A DNA stretch of 64,000 bases from CAWBRT01 sp963832785 (GTDB lineage: Bacteria > Acidobacteriota > Terriglobia > Terriglobales > Acidobacteriaceae), in contig CAWHVF010000004.1 in assembly GCA_963832785.1 (NCBI GenBank), forward strand, positions 186,001 through 250,000, given 5' to 3'. The notes beneath the pieces are model-generated. The model saw only the letters and a program-made list of their open reading frames with translations, made no database searches and was not told the DNA's origin. Of the stretch, positions 8,575 to 17,942 are shown piece after piece (positions within the stretch are counted from its first letter, which is position 1; the number at the start of each line of letters is the position of its first letter). A program made the translations under genes and the position numbers.

Positions 8575-9510
8575 TCAGCCGGCGATCCCGTAGCGGCTGC
8601 CGCGCCGCAGCTTGGCGGCCTTGACGGTATTGACCATCAGCATGGCGATGGTAAGCGGGCCAACTCCGCCGGGCACCGGGGTAAGCGCTCCGGCAACTTC
8701 GGCCACCTTCGGATGGACGTCGCCCACCAGGGTCGATCCCTTGCTGGCGAACTCCGCCTCGCGCTTGGCATCGCCGGCAAAGAACTTCTCGAAGTCGCTC
8801 CGCCGGGTGATGCGATTGATGCCAACGTCAATCACCGTCGCTCCGGGCTTTACGTACTCCGGAGTGATCATGCCCGCCCGGCCGATGGCGGCGATCAGGA
8901 TATCCGCCCGGCGACAGACCCCCGGCAGATCGCGTGTCCGCGAGTGGCAGATGGTAACAGTGGCGTTGGCATTGGTCAGCAGCATGGCTATCGGTTTGCC
9001 CACCAGGTCGCTGCGTCCCGCCACCACCGCATCGCGCCCTTCGATTGGGATGCCGGAACGCTTCAGAATCTGCATCACGCCTTCCGGAGTGCACGGCACC
9101 AGTCCCGGACGCACACTGGCCAACAACCCGATATTGACCGGATGCAAGCCATCGACATCCTTTGCCGGATCGATGGCCAGCAGCACCCGCTTGGCATCGA
9201 TCTGCGGCGGCAGCGGCAACTGTACCAGGATGCCGTCGATCTGGTCGCGCTGGTTCAGCTCCGCCATTAGGGCCAGCATCTCTTCCGTGCCGCTCTCCTC
9301 GGGAGGCGTGTACTGCTCGCTGTGCAGTCCGAGCGAATGGCAGGTCTTGACCTTGTTGCGCACGTAAATCTCGGAGGCGGGATTGTGCCCCACCAGCACG
9401 GCTGCGAGTCCGGGCTTCAGCCCGTTGGCGGTAAGCGTTTTTACCTCTTCAGCAACTTCCGTCTTAATTTCGGCGGCAATCCGGTTTCCGTCCAGGATGG
9501 TAGCTGGCAT
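8575..9510 (-). CDS. folD: Methylene-THF dehydrogenase / methenyl-THF cyclohydrolase
   Basis: This 311-residue FolD interconverts 5,10-methylene-THF and 10-formyl-THF in the cytosol. Family signatures are YVRNKVKTCHSLGL with the catalytic Lys region, DGILVQLPLPPQID, KDVDGLHPVNIG, GRSDLVGKPIAMLL for NAD(P) binding and PVPGGVGPLTIAML near the end. ATG 9510 follows AGGTGAAAAT and lies four bases after the stop of a 26-codon open frame with a strong ribosome site. It is downstream of the LacI-type gene and of fhs, which uses the same cofactor. It may belong to the same regulon, although a 282-base gap separates it from the repressor gene. Confidence 0.95.
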   Translation of the reverse strand: MPATILDGNRIAAEIKTEVAEEVKTLTANGLKPGLAAVLVGHNPASEIYVRNKVKTCHSLGLHSEQYTPPEESGTEEMLALMAELNQRDQIDGILVQLPLPPQIDAKRVLLAIDPAKDVDGLHPVNIGLLASVRPGLVPCTPEGVMQILKRSGIPIEGRDAVVAGRSDLVGKPIAMLLTNANATVTICHSRTRDLPGVCRRADILIAAIGRAGMITPEYVKPGATVIDVGINRITRRSDFEKFFAGDAKREAEFASKGSTLVGDVHPKVAEVAGALTPVPGGVGPLTIAMLMVNTVKAAKLRRGSRYGIAG

Positions 9511-9514
9511 ATTT

Positions 9515-9595
9515 TCACCTGCAACCAACAGCGATCTGAAAGGGATAAACCAGGGCGATGACGCAGGGCACGACAATCGCGGAACGTGGCTTCAT
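9515..9595 (-). CDS. 26-codon leader-like open frame before folD
   Basis: ATG 9595 is preceded by AAAGGAG with seven-base spacing, one of the best ribosome sites in the region. The peptide is MKPRSAIVVPCVIALVYPFQ followed by six residues, basic then hydrophobic. Its stop overlaps the folD ribosome site and ends four bases before the folD ATG. Coupled translation with folD is plausible. Conservation is unknown, so it may be no more than a lucky frame. Confidence 0.4.
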   Translation of the reverse strand: MKPRSAIVVPCVIALVYPFQIAVGCR

Positions 9596-9657
9596 CAGGA
9601 ATCTCCTTTTTCCAGCTCTGAATGGCCGAAATTGTACTGCTCGGGAGTGACTTTGCA
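9596..9657 (-). repeat. 62-bp block shared with the folC upstream region (copy 1)
   Basis: Read on the minus strand, this block matches 22296-22356 on the plus strand with three mismatches and one single-base gap. Shared words include CTCCCGAGCAG and CCATTCAGAGCTGGAAAAA. Copy 1 holds the ribosome site of the folD leader frame. Both copies lie upstream of folate-enzyme genes (folD and folC). Confidence 0.8.
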
Positions 9658-9792
9658 AGCCAAAATGGCATCGGCAAAAGCAAAATGGGGGTCTGCCGCG
9701 CCATGTCGGGACTTGGCCAGGCAATCAATATCGTTCCGGGTCGATTTCTCGGACACTCCCCCTCCCTAGGCCAAAGCAATGGTGCTGACAAC

Positions 9793-10890
9793 TCATGCGC
9801 GTACCCAAATGCGCACTCCATTGACGATGCAGGTTCCCTTCTTTGGAATCCGCGCCGATTCCCTTATCACCAACTGCCCTTTGATGACCTCTTGCGCTGT
9901 CGGCATCTTTCTGCTCTGAAAGCTTTCAGTAATAATTTGAACGGTGCGATCAACCATCTGCTCCAGTGGCTGAGAGTAACATGTAAGACTGAGCAATGGC
10001 CATTTGGCAAGGTCAGTATCGTCGAATCCTACGATTGACACGTCCTTACCTACCCTCAAGCCGAATTCGCCGCGCGCGACATTGATTGCCGCCAAGGCCA
10101 TCAGGTCGCTTGCACAGAATATAGCGTCCGGTGGTGTCCGGCCGTTCAGCAAGGCTCGCGTCGCTTCCGAAGCGTCGCGAAAAGAGTTATTCCCCGGCAG
10201 ACGCATTGGCGGATCAAAGCCATGCGATGTCAAATATTCCGTAAATCCCTTTTCCCGGTCTTGATTGGTTGACGAGCTGGCTAGCCCTGCTATATATGCA
10301 AAGCGCTTATGGTTTCCGGCATCCAAAAAGGCTCCGATTTGTCTGGCGCCTTCCCGATTATCGACGGTCACGCTCGATACCAAACTGCTTTTGGTTTTTC
10401 GATTCAACATGACAACCGGCAAGCCGATCTGCCGGCATTCGTCTGCAAATCGCGACGACAGCATTGACGACACCATAACCACTGCATCAACTCGGTAGCG
10501 TAGGACCTCTTCCAATACCGGATCGGAATCTTCACCTTCATTTGCGATAAATATCATCAATCGATAGCCGATCCGCGCAAATTTGGCAGACAGGGCTTCG
10601 ACCGCAGCAGAATAGAATCGATTCCCAAAACCCGGAAAAGTGACACCAATAATCTTGGAGCGCCCGGTTATCAGCGAACTGGCAATGAAGTTGGGGCGGT
10701 AACCTAACTGTGTGGCAGCCTGTATAACCTTGAACCGCGTGGGTTCCGAGACGCTGGCACCGTTGGTATATGTACGGGAAACAGCGGACTGTGAAACTCC
10801 GGCAATTTTCGCCACATCGTGAGCGGTTACCGGACGCCCTCCAACGGTGTGTCCTACGCCATTTCTTCTTTCAGCGGTTTTTTTACTCAT
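9793..10890 (-). CDS. LacI-family transcriptional repressor
   Basis: The 365-residue product has the LacI layout. The N-terminal helix-turn-helix is VTAHDVAKIAGVSQSAVSRT, then a hinge helix (FIASSLITGRS) and a periplasmic-binding-like sensor domain (SIVGFDDTDLAKWPLLSLT). ATG 10890 was chosen over an upstream in-frame start because it precedes the basic leader MSKKTAERR. It is the last but one gene of a long minus-strand block. A 16-bp palindrome with a central CG, typical of LacI-type operators, lies at the promoter of the first gene (21869-21884). It therefore likely represses the whole catabolic operon until an inducer binds. Confidence 0.92.
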   Translation of the reverse strand: MSKKTAERRNGVGHTVGGRPVTAHDVAKIAGVSQSAVSRTYTNGASVSEPTRFKVIQAATQLGYRPNFIASSLITGRSKIIGVTFPGFGNRFYSAAVEALSAKFARIGYRLMIFIANEGEDSDPVLEEVLRYRVDAVVMVSSMLSSRFADECRQIGLPVVMLNRKTKSSLVSSVTVDNREGARQIGAFLDAGNHKRFAYIAGLASSSTNQDREKGFTEYLTSHGFDPPMRLPGNNSFRDASEATRALLNGRTPPDAIFCASDLMALAAINVARGEFGLRVGKDVSIVGFDDTDLAKWPLLSLTCYSQPLEQMVDRTVQIITESFQSRKMPTAQEVIKGQLVIRESARIPKKGTCIVNGVRIWVRA

Positions 10891-10948
10891 AGAAAATGAT
10901 TGGGCATCTGTGTACGAGTTAATTTCGGTGAGCTTAGTCGGAAATTCC

Positions 10949-12691
10949 CTAAAACAATCCAACCACTTTGCCGTTGACCAGATCGATCTTGCTCGCAGAC
11001 GGCACTTTGGGCAGGCCCGGCATGGTCAGGATGTCGCCGCAGACCATCACCACGAACTCTGCGCCTGCGGCCAGCCGCACTTCGCGAATATTGATCACGT
11101 GCTTATCGGGCGCGCCGCGCAATTGTGCATCTGTGGAAAACGAATATTGCGTCTTGGCTATGCACACCGGGTAATGACCGTATCCATCCGCCTGCAGCTT
11201 TTTTATCTGATTGCGCACTTTCGTGTCGGCGGTCACCTCGGTGGCGCGGTATACCTTTTTCGCAATTTTGTTGACCTTGTCCCAAAGGCTGTCTGTATCT
11301 TCGTAGACAAAGCTGAAGTTCGACTTCTTCTCGCACATTTCGACCACCGTCTTCGCCAGTTCGGCCGCGCCCCTGGCGCCGTCGGCCCAATGCGTGGTGA
11401 GCACGACCTTGACCCCGAGCCTGGCCATGCGCGCCTTGAGCATTTCCACCTCGGCTGCAGTGTCGCTGGTGAAGTGGTTGATCGATACCACGCAGGGAAT
11501 GCCGTACACCCTTTGCACGTTGTCGACATGGCGCTCCAGGTTGATCAGTCCCTTGTCCAGCGCGGCAAGGTTCTCCTGTGTGATCGTCTTCAAATCCGCT
11601 CCGCCGTGATATTTCACCGCGCGCACCGTGGCCACGATCACCGCGGCAGAGGGGCGCAATCCGCTCCTGCGGCATTTGATGTCGATGAATTTTTCCGCGC
11701 CCAGGTCGGCGCCGAAACCGGCTTCGGTCACGACGTAGTCGGCGAGTTTTAGCGCAGCCTTGGTGGCAATCACCGAATTGCAGCCGTGTGCGATGTTAGC
11801 AAACGGCCCGCCATGGACGAACGCCGGAGTGTTCTCCAGCGTCTGCACCAGGTTCGGCGCCAAGGCGTCGCGCAGCAGCACCGCCATCGCGCCCTGGGCG
11901 TTCAGATCGCGCGCGTATATCGGTTTCTGTTCGTGGTTGTAAGCGACCACGATATTTCCCAGGCGGTTCTTCAGATCCTCGAGGGAATTCGACAGGCAGA
12001 AAATCGCCATCACCTCCGAGGCCACCACGATGTCGAAACTATCCTGGCGCGGATAACCGTTGCCCGGACCGCCCAGCGACACCACGATATCGCGCAGTGC
12101 CCGGTCGTTCATGTCGACCACGCGCTTCCACGTGATCCGCCGCACATCGATTCCCAGTTCGTTGCCGTGATGGATGTGATTGTCCAGCAGCGCCGCCAGC
12201 AGGTTGTTGGCGAGCGCGATGGCGTTGAAGTCGCCGGTAAAATGCAGATTGATGTCTTCCATCGGCACCACCTGGGCGTAGCCGCCGCCTGCCGCGCCGC
12301 CTTTCATGCCGAAGACCGGCCCGAGCGAGGGTTCGCGCAGGCAGATCATCGCTTTCTTGCCGATGTAACTGAGCGCGTCGCCGAGGCCCACCGCGGTTGT
12401 GGTCTTGCCCTCGCCCGCAGGCGTCGGGCTGATCGCAGTCACTAGGATCAGCTTTCCATCTGGCTTGGTCTTCAGGCTATCGAGATAGTCCAGCGAAACC
12501 TTGGCCTTGTAATGACCATAGAGCTCGAGGTGCTCTTCTGCGATGCCAAGCTTTTCCTTGGCCAGTTTGGATATGCGCTGCATTTTCGCCTTTTGGGCGA
12601 TTTCGATGTCCGATAATATGTTCGCTTCCGCGAGCGCTGGTGCATTGGCGGCTGCGCATGCCACAGTTAAGGCCTCCTCTATCAAATTCAT
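10949..12691 (-). CDS. fhs: Formate-tetrahydrofolate ligase
   Basis: This protein of about 580 residues joins formate to THF with ATP, or runs in reverse to make ATP from 10-formyl-THF. Signatures are the P-loop-like TPAGEGKTTTAVGLGDAL, REPSLGPVFGMKGGAAGGGY, and VTEAGFGADLGAEKF. I use ATG 12691; an in-frame TTG lies three codons upstream, and neither has a strong ribosome site. It sits between livF and the LacI-family gene, which is unusual for fhs. With FolD and PanB nearby it suggests that one-carbon units from a catabolic reaction are oxidised to formate with ATP gain. Confidence 0.95.
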   Translation of the reverse strand: MNLIEEALTVACAAANAPALAEANILSDIEIAQKAKMQRISKLAKEKLGIAEEHLELYGHYKAKVSLDYLDSLKTKPDGKLILVTAISPTPAGEGKTTTAVGLGDALSYIGKKAMICLREPSLGPVFGMKGGAAGGGYAQVVPMEDINLHFTGDFNAIALANNLLAALLDNHIHHGNELGIDVRRITWKRVVDMNDRALRDIVVSLGGPGNGYPRQDSFDIVVASEVMAIFCLSNSLEDLKNRLGNIVVAYNHEQKPIYARDLNAQGAMAVLLRDALAPNLVQTLENTPAFVHGGPFANIAHGCNSVIATKAALKLADYVVTEAGFGADLGAEKFIDIKCRRSGLRPSAAVIVATVRAVKYHGGADLKTITQENLAALDKGLINLERHVDNVQRVYGIPCVVSINHFTSDTAAEVEMLKARMARLGVKVVLTTHWADGARGAAELAKTVVEMCEKKSNFSFVYEDTDSLWDKVNKIAKKVYRATEVTADTKVRNQIKKLQADGYGHYPVCIAKTQYSFSTDAQLRGAPDKHVINIREVRLAAGAEFVVMVCGDILTMPGLPKVPSASKIDLVNGKVVGLF

Positions 12692-12718
12692 ACCAATCAA
12701 CGCGTTCTTAGATCAAAG

Positions 12719-13429
12719 CTACATACCAAGAAACGCCTTCTTAATGTGATCGTTTTTTAGGAGGTCTGAACCGGTGCCCTCCATCACAACTGCCCCATTT
12801 TCAAAAACATATGACCGATCTACGATTTGCAGGGTCTTCTTCACGTTCTGTTCAACCAATAGCACAGTAATTCCTCGCTCGCTTATTCGCTTTACCATGC
12901 CGAACAGTTCTTGAACCAAGAGAGGAGATAGACCCAAGGATGGTTCGTCAAACATCAACAGCTTCGGCTTGCTTTGTAACGCACGCGCGATGGACACCAT
13001 TTGCTGTTCTCCGCCCGACAACGTCTTCGCTACCTGATGGCGGCGCTCCCTAAGACGAGGCAGAAAGCTGTATACCTCCTCCAAGCTTTCCTTTCTGCAT
13101 TTTCTCGCCTCCTTGTGGGTGGAGCCCATCAACAAGTTCTCCTCCACCGTCATGATTGGAAAAAGTCTTCGTCCTTCTGGTATTTGCACGATTCCCAGCG
13201 CAACACGCTCATGTGCAGGAACACCTGTTATAGATTTGCCTTCAAAAATAATATTCCCGCTTGTTAATTTGAGCACTCCGGAAACCGCATTTATAAATGT
13301 CGATTTTCCGGCGCCATTAGAACCGAGAATACTGACGATTTCGCCTTCATGAACCTGCAGATTGATACCAAACAACGCCTGCATTCCATCGTAATGCACG
13401 CTCAAATTCTCGATCTTAAGCATGTTCAT
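12719..13429 (-). CDS. livF: Branched-chain-type ABC transporter ATPase LivF
   Basis: This ATPase of about 236 residues has Walker A GSNGAGKST, signature LSGGEQQMVSIARAL, Walker B LLMFDEPSLGLSPLL and the LivF-type switch VEQN. Its start overlaps the end of livG; ATG 13429 and ATG 13423 are both possible. With LivG it would power the LivHM permease for uptake of an amino acid-like or organic acid substrate. Confidence 0.93.
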   Translation of the reverse strand: MNMLKIENLSVHYDGMQALFGINLQVHEGEIVSILGSNGAGKSTFINAVSGVLKLTSGNIIFEGKSITGVPAHERVALGIVQIPEGRRLFPIMTVEENLLMGSTHKEARKCRKESLEEVYSFLPRLRERRHQVAKTLSGGEQQMVSIARALQSKPKLLMFDEPSLGLSPLLVQELFGMVKRISERGITVLLVEQNVKKTLQIVDRSYVFENGAVVMEGTGSDLLKNDHIKKAFLGM

Positions 13430-14153
13430 CACCCAAATAGGCAGAAATTACTTCCGGGTTATTGATCACTTCTGCCGGTGTTCCTTCCGCGATTCTTTCA
13501 CCGTAATTAATCACGAGTACCTGTTCACACAAGGCCATGACTGCCCGCATTACGTGTTCAATCGTGACAATTGTCACGCCGGAGTCACGTATGTTTCGGA
13601 TTAATCCTACAGCCTCGTCCACCTCACTAGGAGTCAAGCCCGCCAAGATTTCATCTAGGAGCAGGAGCTTCGGCTGCGTGGCAAGGGCTTTGGCCAGTTC
13701 AAGGCGCTTACGGTCCACAATGGTCAAGTTTTTAGCCAGTACTCCGATCCTTCTTCCAAGTCCGAGCTGAAAGACGATTTTCTCGGCAGTTTCCAATGCC
13801 ACACGCCGATTCGATGTCCTGGCAAAGGCGCCAACCGCGACGTTATCCAGCACTGTCTTAGACGGGAAGGGTTTGACTATTTGAAACGTTCGCCCGATGC
13901 CACGCTTGCACACTCTATGAGGGGGCAAACCAGTAATATCTTTTCCCTGGAACGTGATCGCTCCTGAGTCGGGTCGGATATATCCGGAAATTTGGTTAAA
14001 CAAGGTTGATTTACCCGCGCCGTTGGGTCCAATGATTCCGAAAATCTGACCATCTTCGACATTGATCGTTATGTCCTTGGTCACGACCAAACCACCGAAA
14101 TGCTTGTTCAGCTTTTCCAGTTTCAGCAGAGGTGAATTTCCGATATCATTCAT
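13416..14153 (-). CDS. livG: Branched-chain-type ABC transporter ATPase LivG
   Basis: This ATPase of about 245 residues shows Walker A GPNGAGKST, Walker B LLLLDEILAGLTPSE and the extended LivG insertion GIGRTFQIVKPFPSKT. The signature motif is atypical: LTIVDRKRLELAKAL where most family members read LSYGQQRRLEIARAL. ATG 14153 has GGAGGAAG nine bases upstream and is a better start than the in-frame one at 14234. It overlaps livF and follows a small unknown frame after livM. Confidence 0.92.
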   Translation of the reverse strand: MNDIGNSPLLKLEKLNKHFGGLVVTKDITINVEDGQIFGIIGPNGAGKSTLFNQISGYIRPDSGAITFQGKDITGLPPHRVCKRGIGRTFQIVKPFPSKTVLDNVAVGAFARTSNRRVALETAEKIVFQLGLGRRIGVLAKNLTIVDRKRLELAKALATQPKLLLLDEILAGLTPSEVDEAVGLIRNIRDSGVTIVTIEHVMRAVMALCEQVLVINYGERIAEGTPAEVINNPEVISAYLGDEHA

Positions 14154-14262
14154 TTGCGCACTTCCTCCAATTTCCCTGTGATTCCCGCTAACCGGACGAA
14201 CATTATCCTTCTGCTGCACATCGGTCCTACGCATTTGGATGGAGTACCAATTGGTCGCCGTA

Positions 14263-14400
14263 TCAAGCGCCTTCTACCTGCAATTTGGCTGCGGCGCGCG
14301 CCATACCGCCGGAATCATACCCGTTCTTGATCGTCTCCGGTCCTACCTGCATTAGTTTCTCGTTGCAGGCAACCGAGTGATTACGCTGAATCACTTCCAT
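14263..14400 (-). CDS. Small unknown protein (45 residues) between livM and livG
   Basis: ATG 14400 follows CAGGGAG with good spacing. The peptide begins MEVIQRNHSVACNEKLMQVG and ends MARAAAKLQVEGA. It has no membrane segment and no recognisable family. It fills most of the 265-base gap between livM and livG in the same direction, so it is probably translated with the transporter. It might also be the trimmed N-terminus of a lost gene. Confidence 0.45.
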   Translation of the reverse strand: MEVIQRNHSVACNEKLMQVGPETIKNGYDSGGMARAAAKLQVEGA

Positions 14401-14418
14401 GTTCGTCGCTCCCTGTGT

Positions 14419-15459
14419 CTAGCTTTCACGGTCAGTCAGGGCAGCAGCAGCCTTACTCTTAAGCGCCTCGGATTTTTTGGCGCCACCTCTCTCAAAGAAT
14501 TCCAGCAGCTTCAATATGGGGTGAAGGATGCCATGGCCAGGAGGCATGAATAGAACGACCGCGATTACTGCTGTTCCGTAAATAATAAGATGCAATCCAA
14601 AACTCGAACTGCCTAAGTAGATCTGGGTGATCGTACCCAATGTCGTCAGTATGATAGATCCAACCAGCGGGCCAAAGACGGTACCCAAACCTCCGACAAC
14701 CGCGAGAAACACCATTTGTGTCGACAAATCGATCCCGGCGATTGTGGCGGGTTCAACGTACCTTATGATTTGCGCAAAAAAAGTACCGCCCAAAGCAGTA
14801 AAGAAGGCACTCAGGCCAGCCGCAATCAGCTTGACCTGCTGGGTGTTAATTCCCAGTGCTTTGGCCGCATCTTCATCCTCCCGCATTGCCGTTAGGTAGT
14901 AGCCCAATTTGGATCGCTCGATATACCAAGAAACAAACAGCACAACCGCGAGAAACGTCAGGATGATGTAGTAGTACGGCACTTTGCTCAGGAATTGAAA
15001 ATCCAGGAAGCTGGCGTCCGGTTTGGTGGCAACCCTGAGTCCTTCAGCACCTCCCAAGTCGATTGGCCCAACGTGATTGACTGTTTGTAACAGCATCGAT
15101 AGTGCTTCGGCGAATGCAACGGTTGCTAATGAATAGTAGGCACCCTTCAGGCGGAAGCTAGGAACACCGAGAAGCACCGCGATGATAGCTGCGGCACAGC
15201 CCCCTACCAGCATACCGAGCCATGGCGTGATATTCAGATAGATCGCTAATAAAGTAGAGGTGTATGCGCCTATGGCCATGAAGGAGGAATGGCCGATAGA
15301 GAGTTGGCCGGCGAATCCTCCGACGATGTTCCAACTAGTGGCTAGATACGCATAGAACAAAATCATGACTATGCTGTGCAGAAGGAATTGATTCTCCACA
15401 AATATCGGCGTCAATAGCGCTACTATGACAAGGATGCCTAGAGGGACATACCTCTTCAT
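14419..15459 (-). CDS. livM: Branched-chain-type ABC permease LivM
   Basis: The 346-residue membrane protein has about eight to ten hydrophobic segments and the LivM landmarks ATSWNIVGGFAGQLSIGHSS and VVGGLGTVFGPLVGSIIL. ATG 15459 follows AGGAGAGGTGACAGT. The C-terminus is a basic cytosolic tail. It pairs with LivH encoded just upstream to form the channel of the importer. Confidence 0.93.
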   Translation of the reverse strand: MKRYVPLGILVIVALLTPIFVENQFLLHSIVMILFYAYLATSWNIVGGFAGQLSIGHSSFMAIGAYTSTLLAIYLNITPWLGMLVGGCAAAIIAVLLGVPSFRLKGAYYSLATVAFAEALSMLLQTVNHVGPIDLGGAEGLRVATKPDASFLDFQFLSKVPYYYIILTFLAVVLFVSWYIERSKLGYYLTAMREDEDAAKALGINTQQVKLIAAGLSAFFTALGGTFFAQIIRYVEPATIAGIDLSTQMVFLAVVGGLGTVFGPLVGSIILTTLGTITQIYLGSSSFGLHLIIYGTAVIAVVLFMPPGHGILHPILKLLEFFERGGAKKSEALKSKAAAALTDRES

Positions 15460-15489
15460 ACTGTCACCTCTCCTTTCCTCCGTAATGGT

Positions 15490-16368
15490 TTAGGTGTCAT
15501 GCCGGGAACCGAAAAGGCCCGCGGGGCGGATGAAAAGGAAAATCAAAAAGGCGTACAGCACCACGACGGACGAGAGGGTGCTGGGCACATACAGTGTGGA
15601 AACGGACTCAACCAACCCTATCAGCAAGCCCCCGATTATTGCACCCGGTATGCTTCCCAATCCTCCAAGCAAAACCGTTACGAAAGCCTTCATGCCGAAA
15701 ATATTGCCGATGCTGGGATGAAGATTGTAGAAAGGCAGAAGTGCGACTGCAGCAGTGCCAAGCACCGCGAGTCCAATACCAAATGAAATATTGAAGATTC
15801 TTGGAACATTAACTCCCATCAATCGTGCCGTATTGCGGTCCTGCCCCACCGCACGAATGGTTCTCCCCAACTCGGTCTTCTGCAGGAAGAAGTAGAAGAT
15901 AACCGTGACTATCGATGCCAAGATGAATGCGTACAATTTCGGCGCCGGAATGATGGCTGAGCCCAGCTCGACGGATTGCTTTGCGAAAGATGCATTGATG
16001 GAATGATAGTTTGGTCCGAAGATTGCCAGGAAGACATTTTCCAGAAGCACGCCCAGCCCGAAGGTTAGTACAAGAGCCCCGATAGGTTCCCTTACGTCGG
16101 ACTCCTTGTTTAGCACCACTTGTATTAACGCCATATTAATCAGGTAACCAATGGCGAACATAGCTGGCACTACAACTATCAGTGTGAGATAGGGACTGAG
16201 GTTAAATGTGAGGACGCTTATATAGGCGATAAACATCGCTACCATTAACAACTGACCGTGGGCGAAATTGATTACCCGCATGATGCCGAAGATTAAGGTG
16301 AGTCCCAAGGCGATAAGGCCATAAATGGAACCAATTAGGATGCCTTCCACAACTAATGAAAGCACCAT
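15490..16368 (-). CDS. livH: Branched-chain-type ABC permease LivH
   Basis: The 292-residue membrane protein starts MVLSLVVEGILIGSIYGLIA and carries LGLTLIFGIMRVINFAHGQL and the family loop VLLGGLGSIPGAIIGGLLIG. ATG 16368 has GGAGGTGCGC directly before it, so I prefer it to the in-frame start at 16452. It lies between livK and livM, 30 bases from the latter. Confidence 0.94.
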   Translation of the reverse strand: MVLSLVVEGILIGSIYGLIALGLTLIFGIMRVINFAHGQLLMVAMFIAYISVLTFNLSPYLTLIVVVPAMFAIGYLINMALIQVVLNKESDVREPIGALVLTFGLGVLLENVFLAIFGPNYHSINASFAKQSVELGSAIIPAPKLYAFILASIVTVIFYFFLQKTELGRTIRAVGQDRNTARLMGVNVPRIFNISFGIGLAVLGTAAVALLPFYNLHPSIGNIFGMKAFVTVLLGGLGSIPGAIIGGLLIGLVESVSTLYVPSTLSSVVVLYAFLIFLFIRPAGLFGSRHDT

Positions 16369-16553
16369 GCGCACCTCCGATATTTCCGACGTAAGCCCGT
16401 CGTTTGATCTACTACTCCAAATGGCATTTGACTGCACCAATGTTCTGGACACCGGATCTGTACGATTGCGCCGGCAGGATTGCCAGCGGATAAATCCGCC
16501 GACTGGAATACTAACGAAACGAAGTGGGGCAAAGCCCCACCTCGCATGCAGCG

Positions 16554-17819
16554 CTAGTAGTTGTAGGGAAAGATAGGCTTTTGCCCGGCACGAGCCCGCG
16601 CTTTAGGTCCAACAGTAACTCGTTGCAGTTTGCCGTCCACCTTAAGGAACTGCACAAGTACCATGCTACTAGTATCCGGATAGGTTCCGGTTTTATCGAA
16701 ATGAACTCTATCAGTGTACATCTGCGTTATGCCTTTGGTAAGATTGGTGGATGCAAATGCGTCCCGTACTTTCTCAGGGTCAAGGGATCCGGCTCTTTCC
16801 AATACGTCTTTGACGACATACATGCCAGCGTATTCCTTTGCCCCTTCGTTATTCAACACGACGCCATATCTTTCAAAAAACTTCTTGGCAACGGCAGCCG
16901 AGAAGGGACGATTCGCGTCAGGTTCCCAGCCCGATATATCAAATACACCCAAAGCGGAGTCGCCCGCGTTCTTTAGGTAATCTGGGTCCGTTTGCGCACC
17001 GGACGTTGCAAAGAACGCCTTGGGTCTAACCCCCTGTTCTCTGAAACCCTTCGCTAACATAATGGTGGCGGGCATGGCAGAGTTGGCCATCAAGACTACA
17101 TCAGGTTTGGCTGCCTTGACTTTGGTGACAACCGGACTTGGGTCTGCGGTCCTGAAATCATAGGCTTCATCCACAACAATCTGCCAGCCATGTTGTGGCA
17201 AGAGCTTTTTCCATACATTGGCAGCGCCCTGTCCGAAGCCGGTGTTCTCGTATACCAAGGCAAAAGTCTTGATAGGTGTTTTGGTTTCCTTCGACATCGC
17301 TTCAAGGAAATCTAGCTGAGCAATAATTCTCATCGAGGTTTTTTCTGCCAAGCGAAATACATATCTAAATCCGGGCCGATTGGTGATGGAGTCATCAGAA
17401 GATACGGGACACCACCACACTCTCTTGTAGCGTTCCGCGACTTCGGATGCGGGTAGGGTCACGCCCGAGTGATAAGCTCCCGCAAGAAAATCCACCTTCT
17501 CCCTGGTTATCAGGCGCTCGGCCTCCTGCACAGCCACTTGTGGTTTACTCTGTGTATCGGCGTAAATAATCTTGAACTTGGCGCCGCCCAACGCTTTAAT
17601 GCCTCCTGCACCATTAATCTCTTCAACAGCCATTTCGATGGCGCGCTTACTCTGCTGACCCTGCGGCGCATTTTCTGCGCTCAAAGGCAGGATGTATCCA
17701 ATCTTAACTTCCGTAACTTTCGCAGATGAGCCCCCCGCTGTCTGTGCAAGGCCGTCCATAACGAACGGCAGGGAGCAGGCCAACAGCGCCGATACCAACA
17801 TCTTGATTCCTTTATTCAT
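16554..17819 (-). CDS. livK: Periplasmic substrate-binding protein of the Liv transporter
   Basis: The 421-residue product has a signal peptide (MNKGIKMLVSALLACSLPFV) and the two-lobed receptor fold of LivJ/K proteins. Landmarks are VKIGYILPLSAENAPQG, FLAGAYHSGVTLPASEVAE and FALVYENTGFGQGAANVWK. ATG 17819 has AAGGAGG nine bases upstream. This protein sets the substrate of the importer; its neighbours (HisD-like, SDR, PanB) suggest a hydroxylated organic acid rather than leucine. A promoter of its own lies at 17914-17942. Confidence 0.92.
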   Translation of the reverse strand: MNKGIKMLVSALLACSLPFVMDGLAQTAGGSSAKVTEVKIGYILPLSAENAPQGQQSKRAIEMAVEEINGAGGIKALGGAKFKIIYADTQSKPQVAVQEAERLITREKVDFLAGAYHSGVTLPASEVAERYKRVWWCPVSSDDSITNRPGFRYVFRLAEKTSMRIIAQLDFLEAMSKETKTPIKTFALVYENTGFGQGAANVWKKLLPQHGWQIVVDEAYDFRTADPSPVVTKVKAAKPDVVLMANSAMPATIMLAKGFREQGVRPKAFFATSGAQTDPDYLKNAGDSALGVFDISGWEPDANRPFSAAVAKKFFERYGVVLNNEGAKEYAGMYVVKDVLERAGSLDPEKVRDAFASTNLTKGITQMYTDRVHFDKTGTYPDTSSMVLVQFLKVDGKLQRVTVGPKARARAGQKPIFPYNY

Positions 17820-17913
17820 ACAGCCTCCTTTCCGGTTTGCAGACTCACCCTGTGGCCGACTTTGCGTCAACCTCAGTGGCTAATTTAGGAGTTGCTCCTC
17901 GGATATTTCGAAG

Positions 17914-17942
17914 AGTATATTATTGAGTTAATCACTTGACAA
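17914..17942 (-). promoter_or_regulatory. Sigma-70-type promoter before livK
   Basis: On the minus strand TTGTCA (17937-17942) is followed after exactly 17 bases by TATACT (17914-17919). It overlaps the end of an IS3 remnant, so the insertion debris may have created or carried the promoter. Confidence 0.65.
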
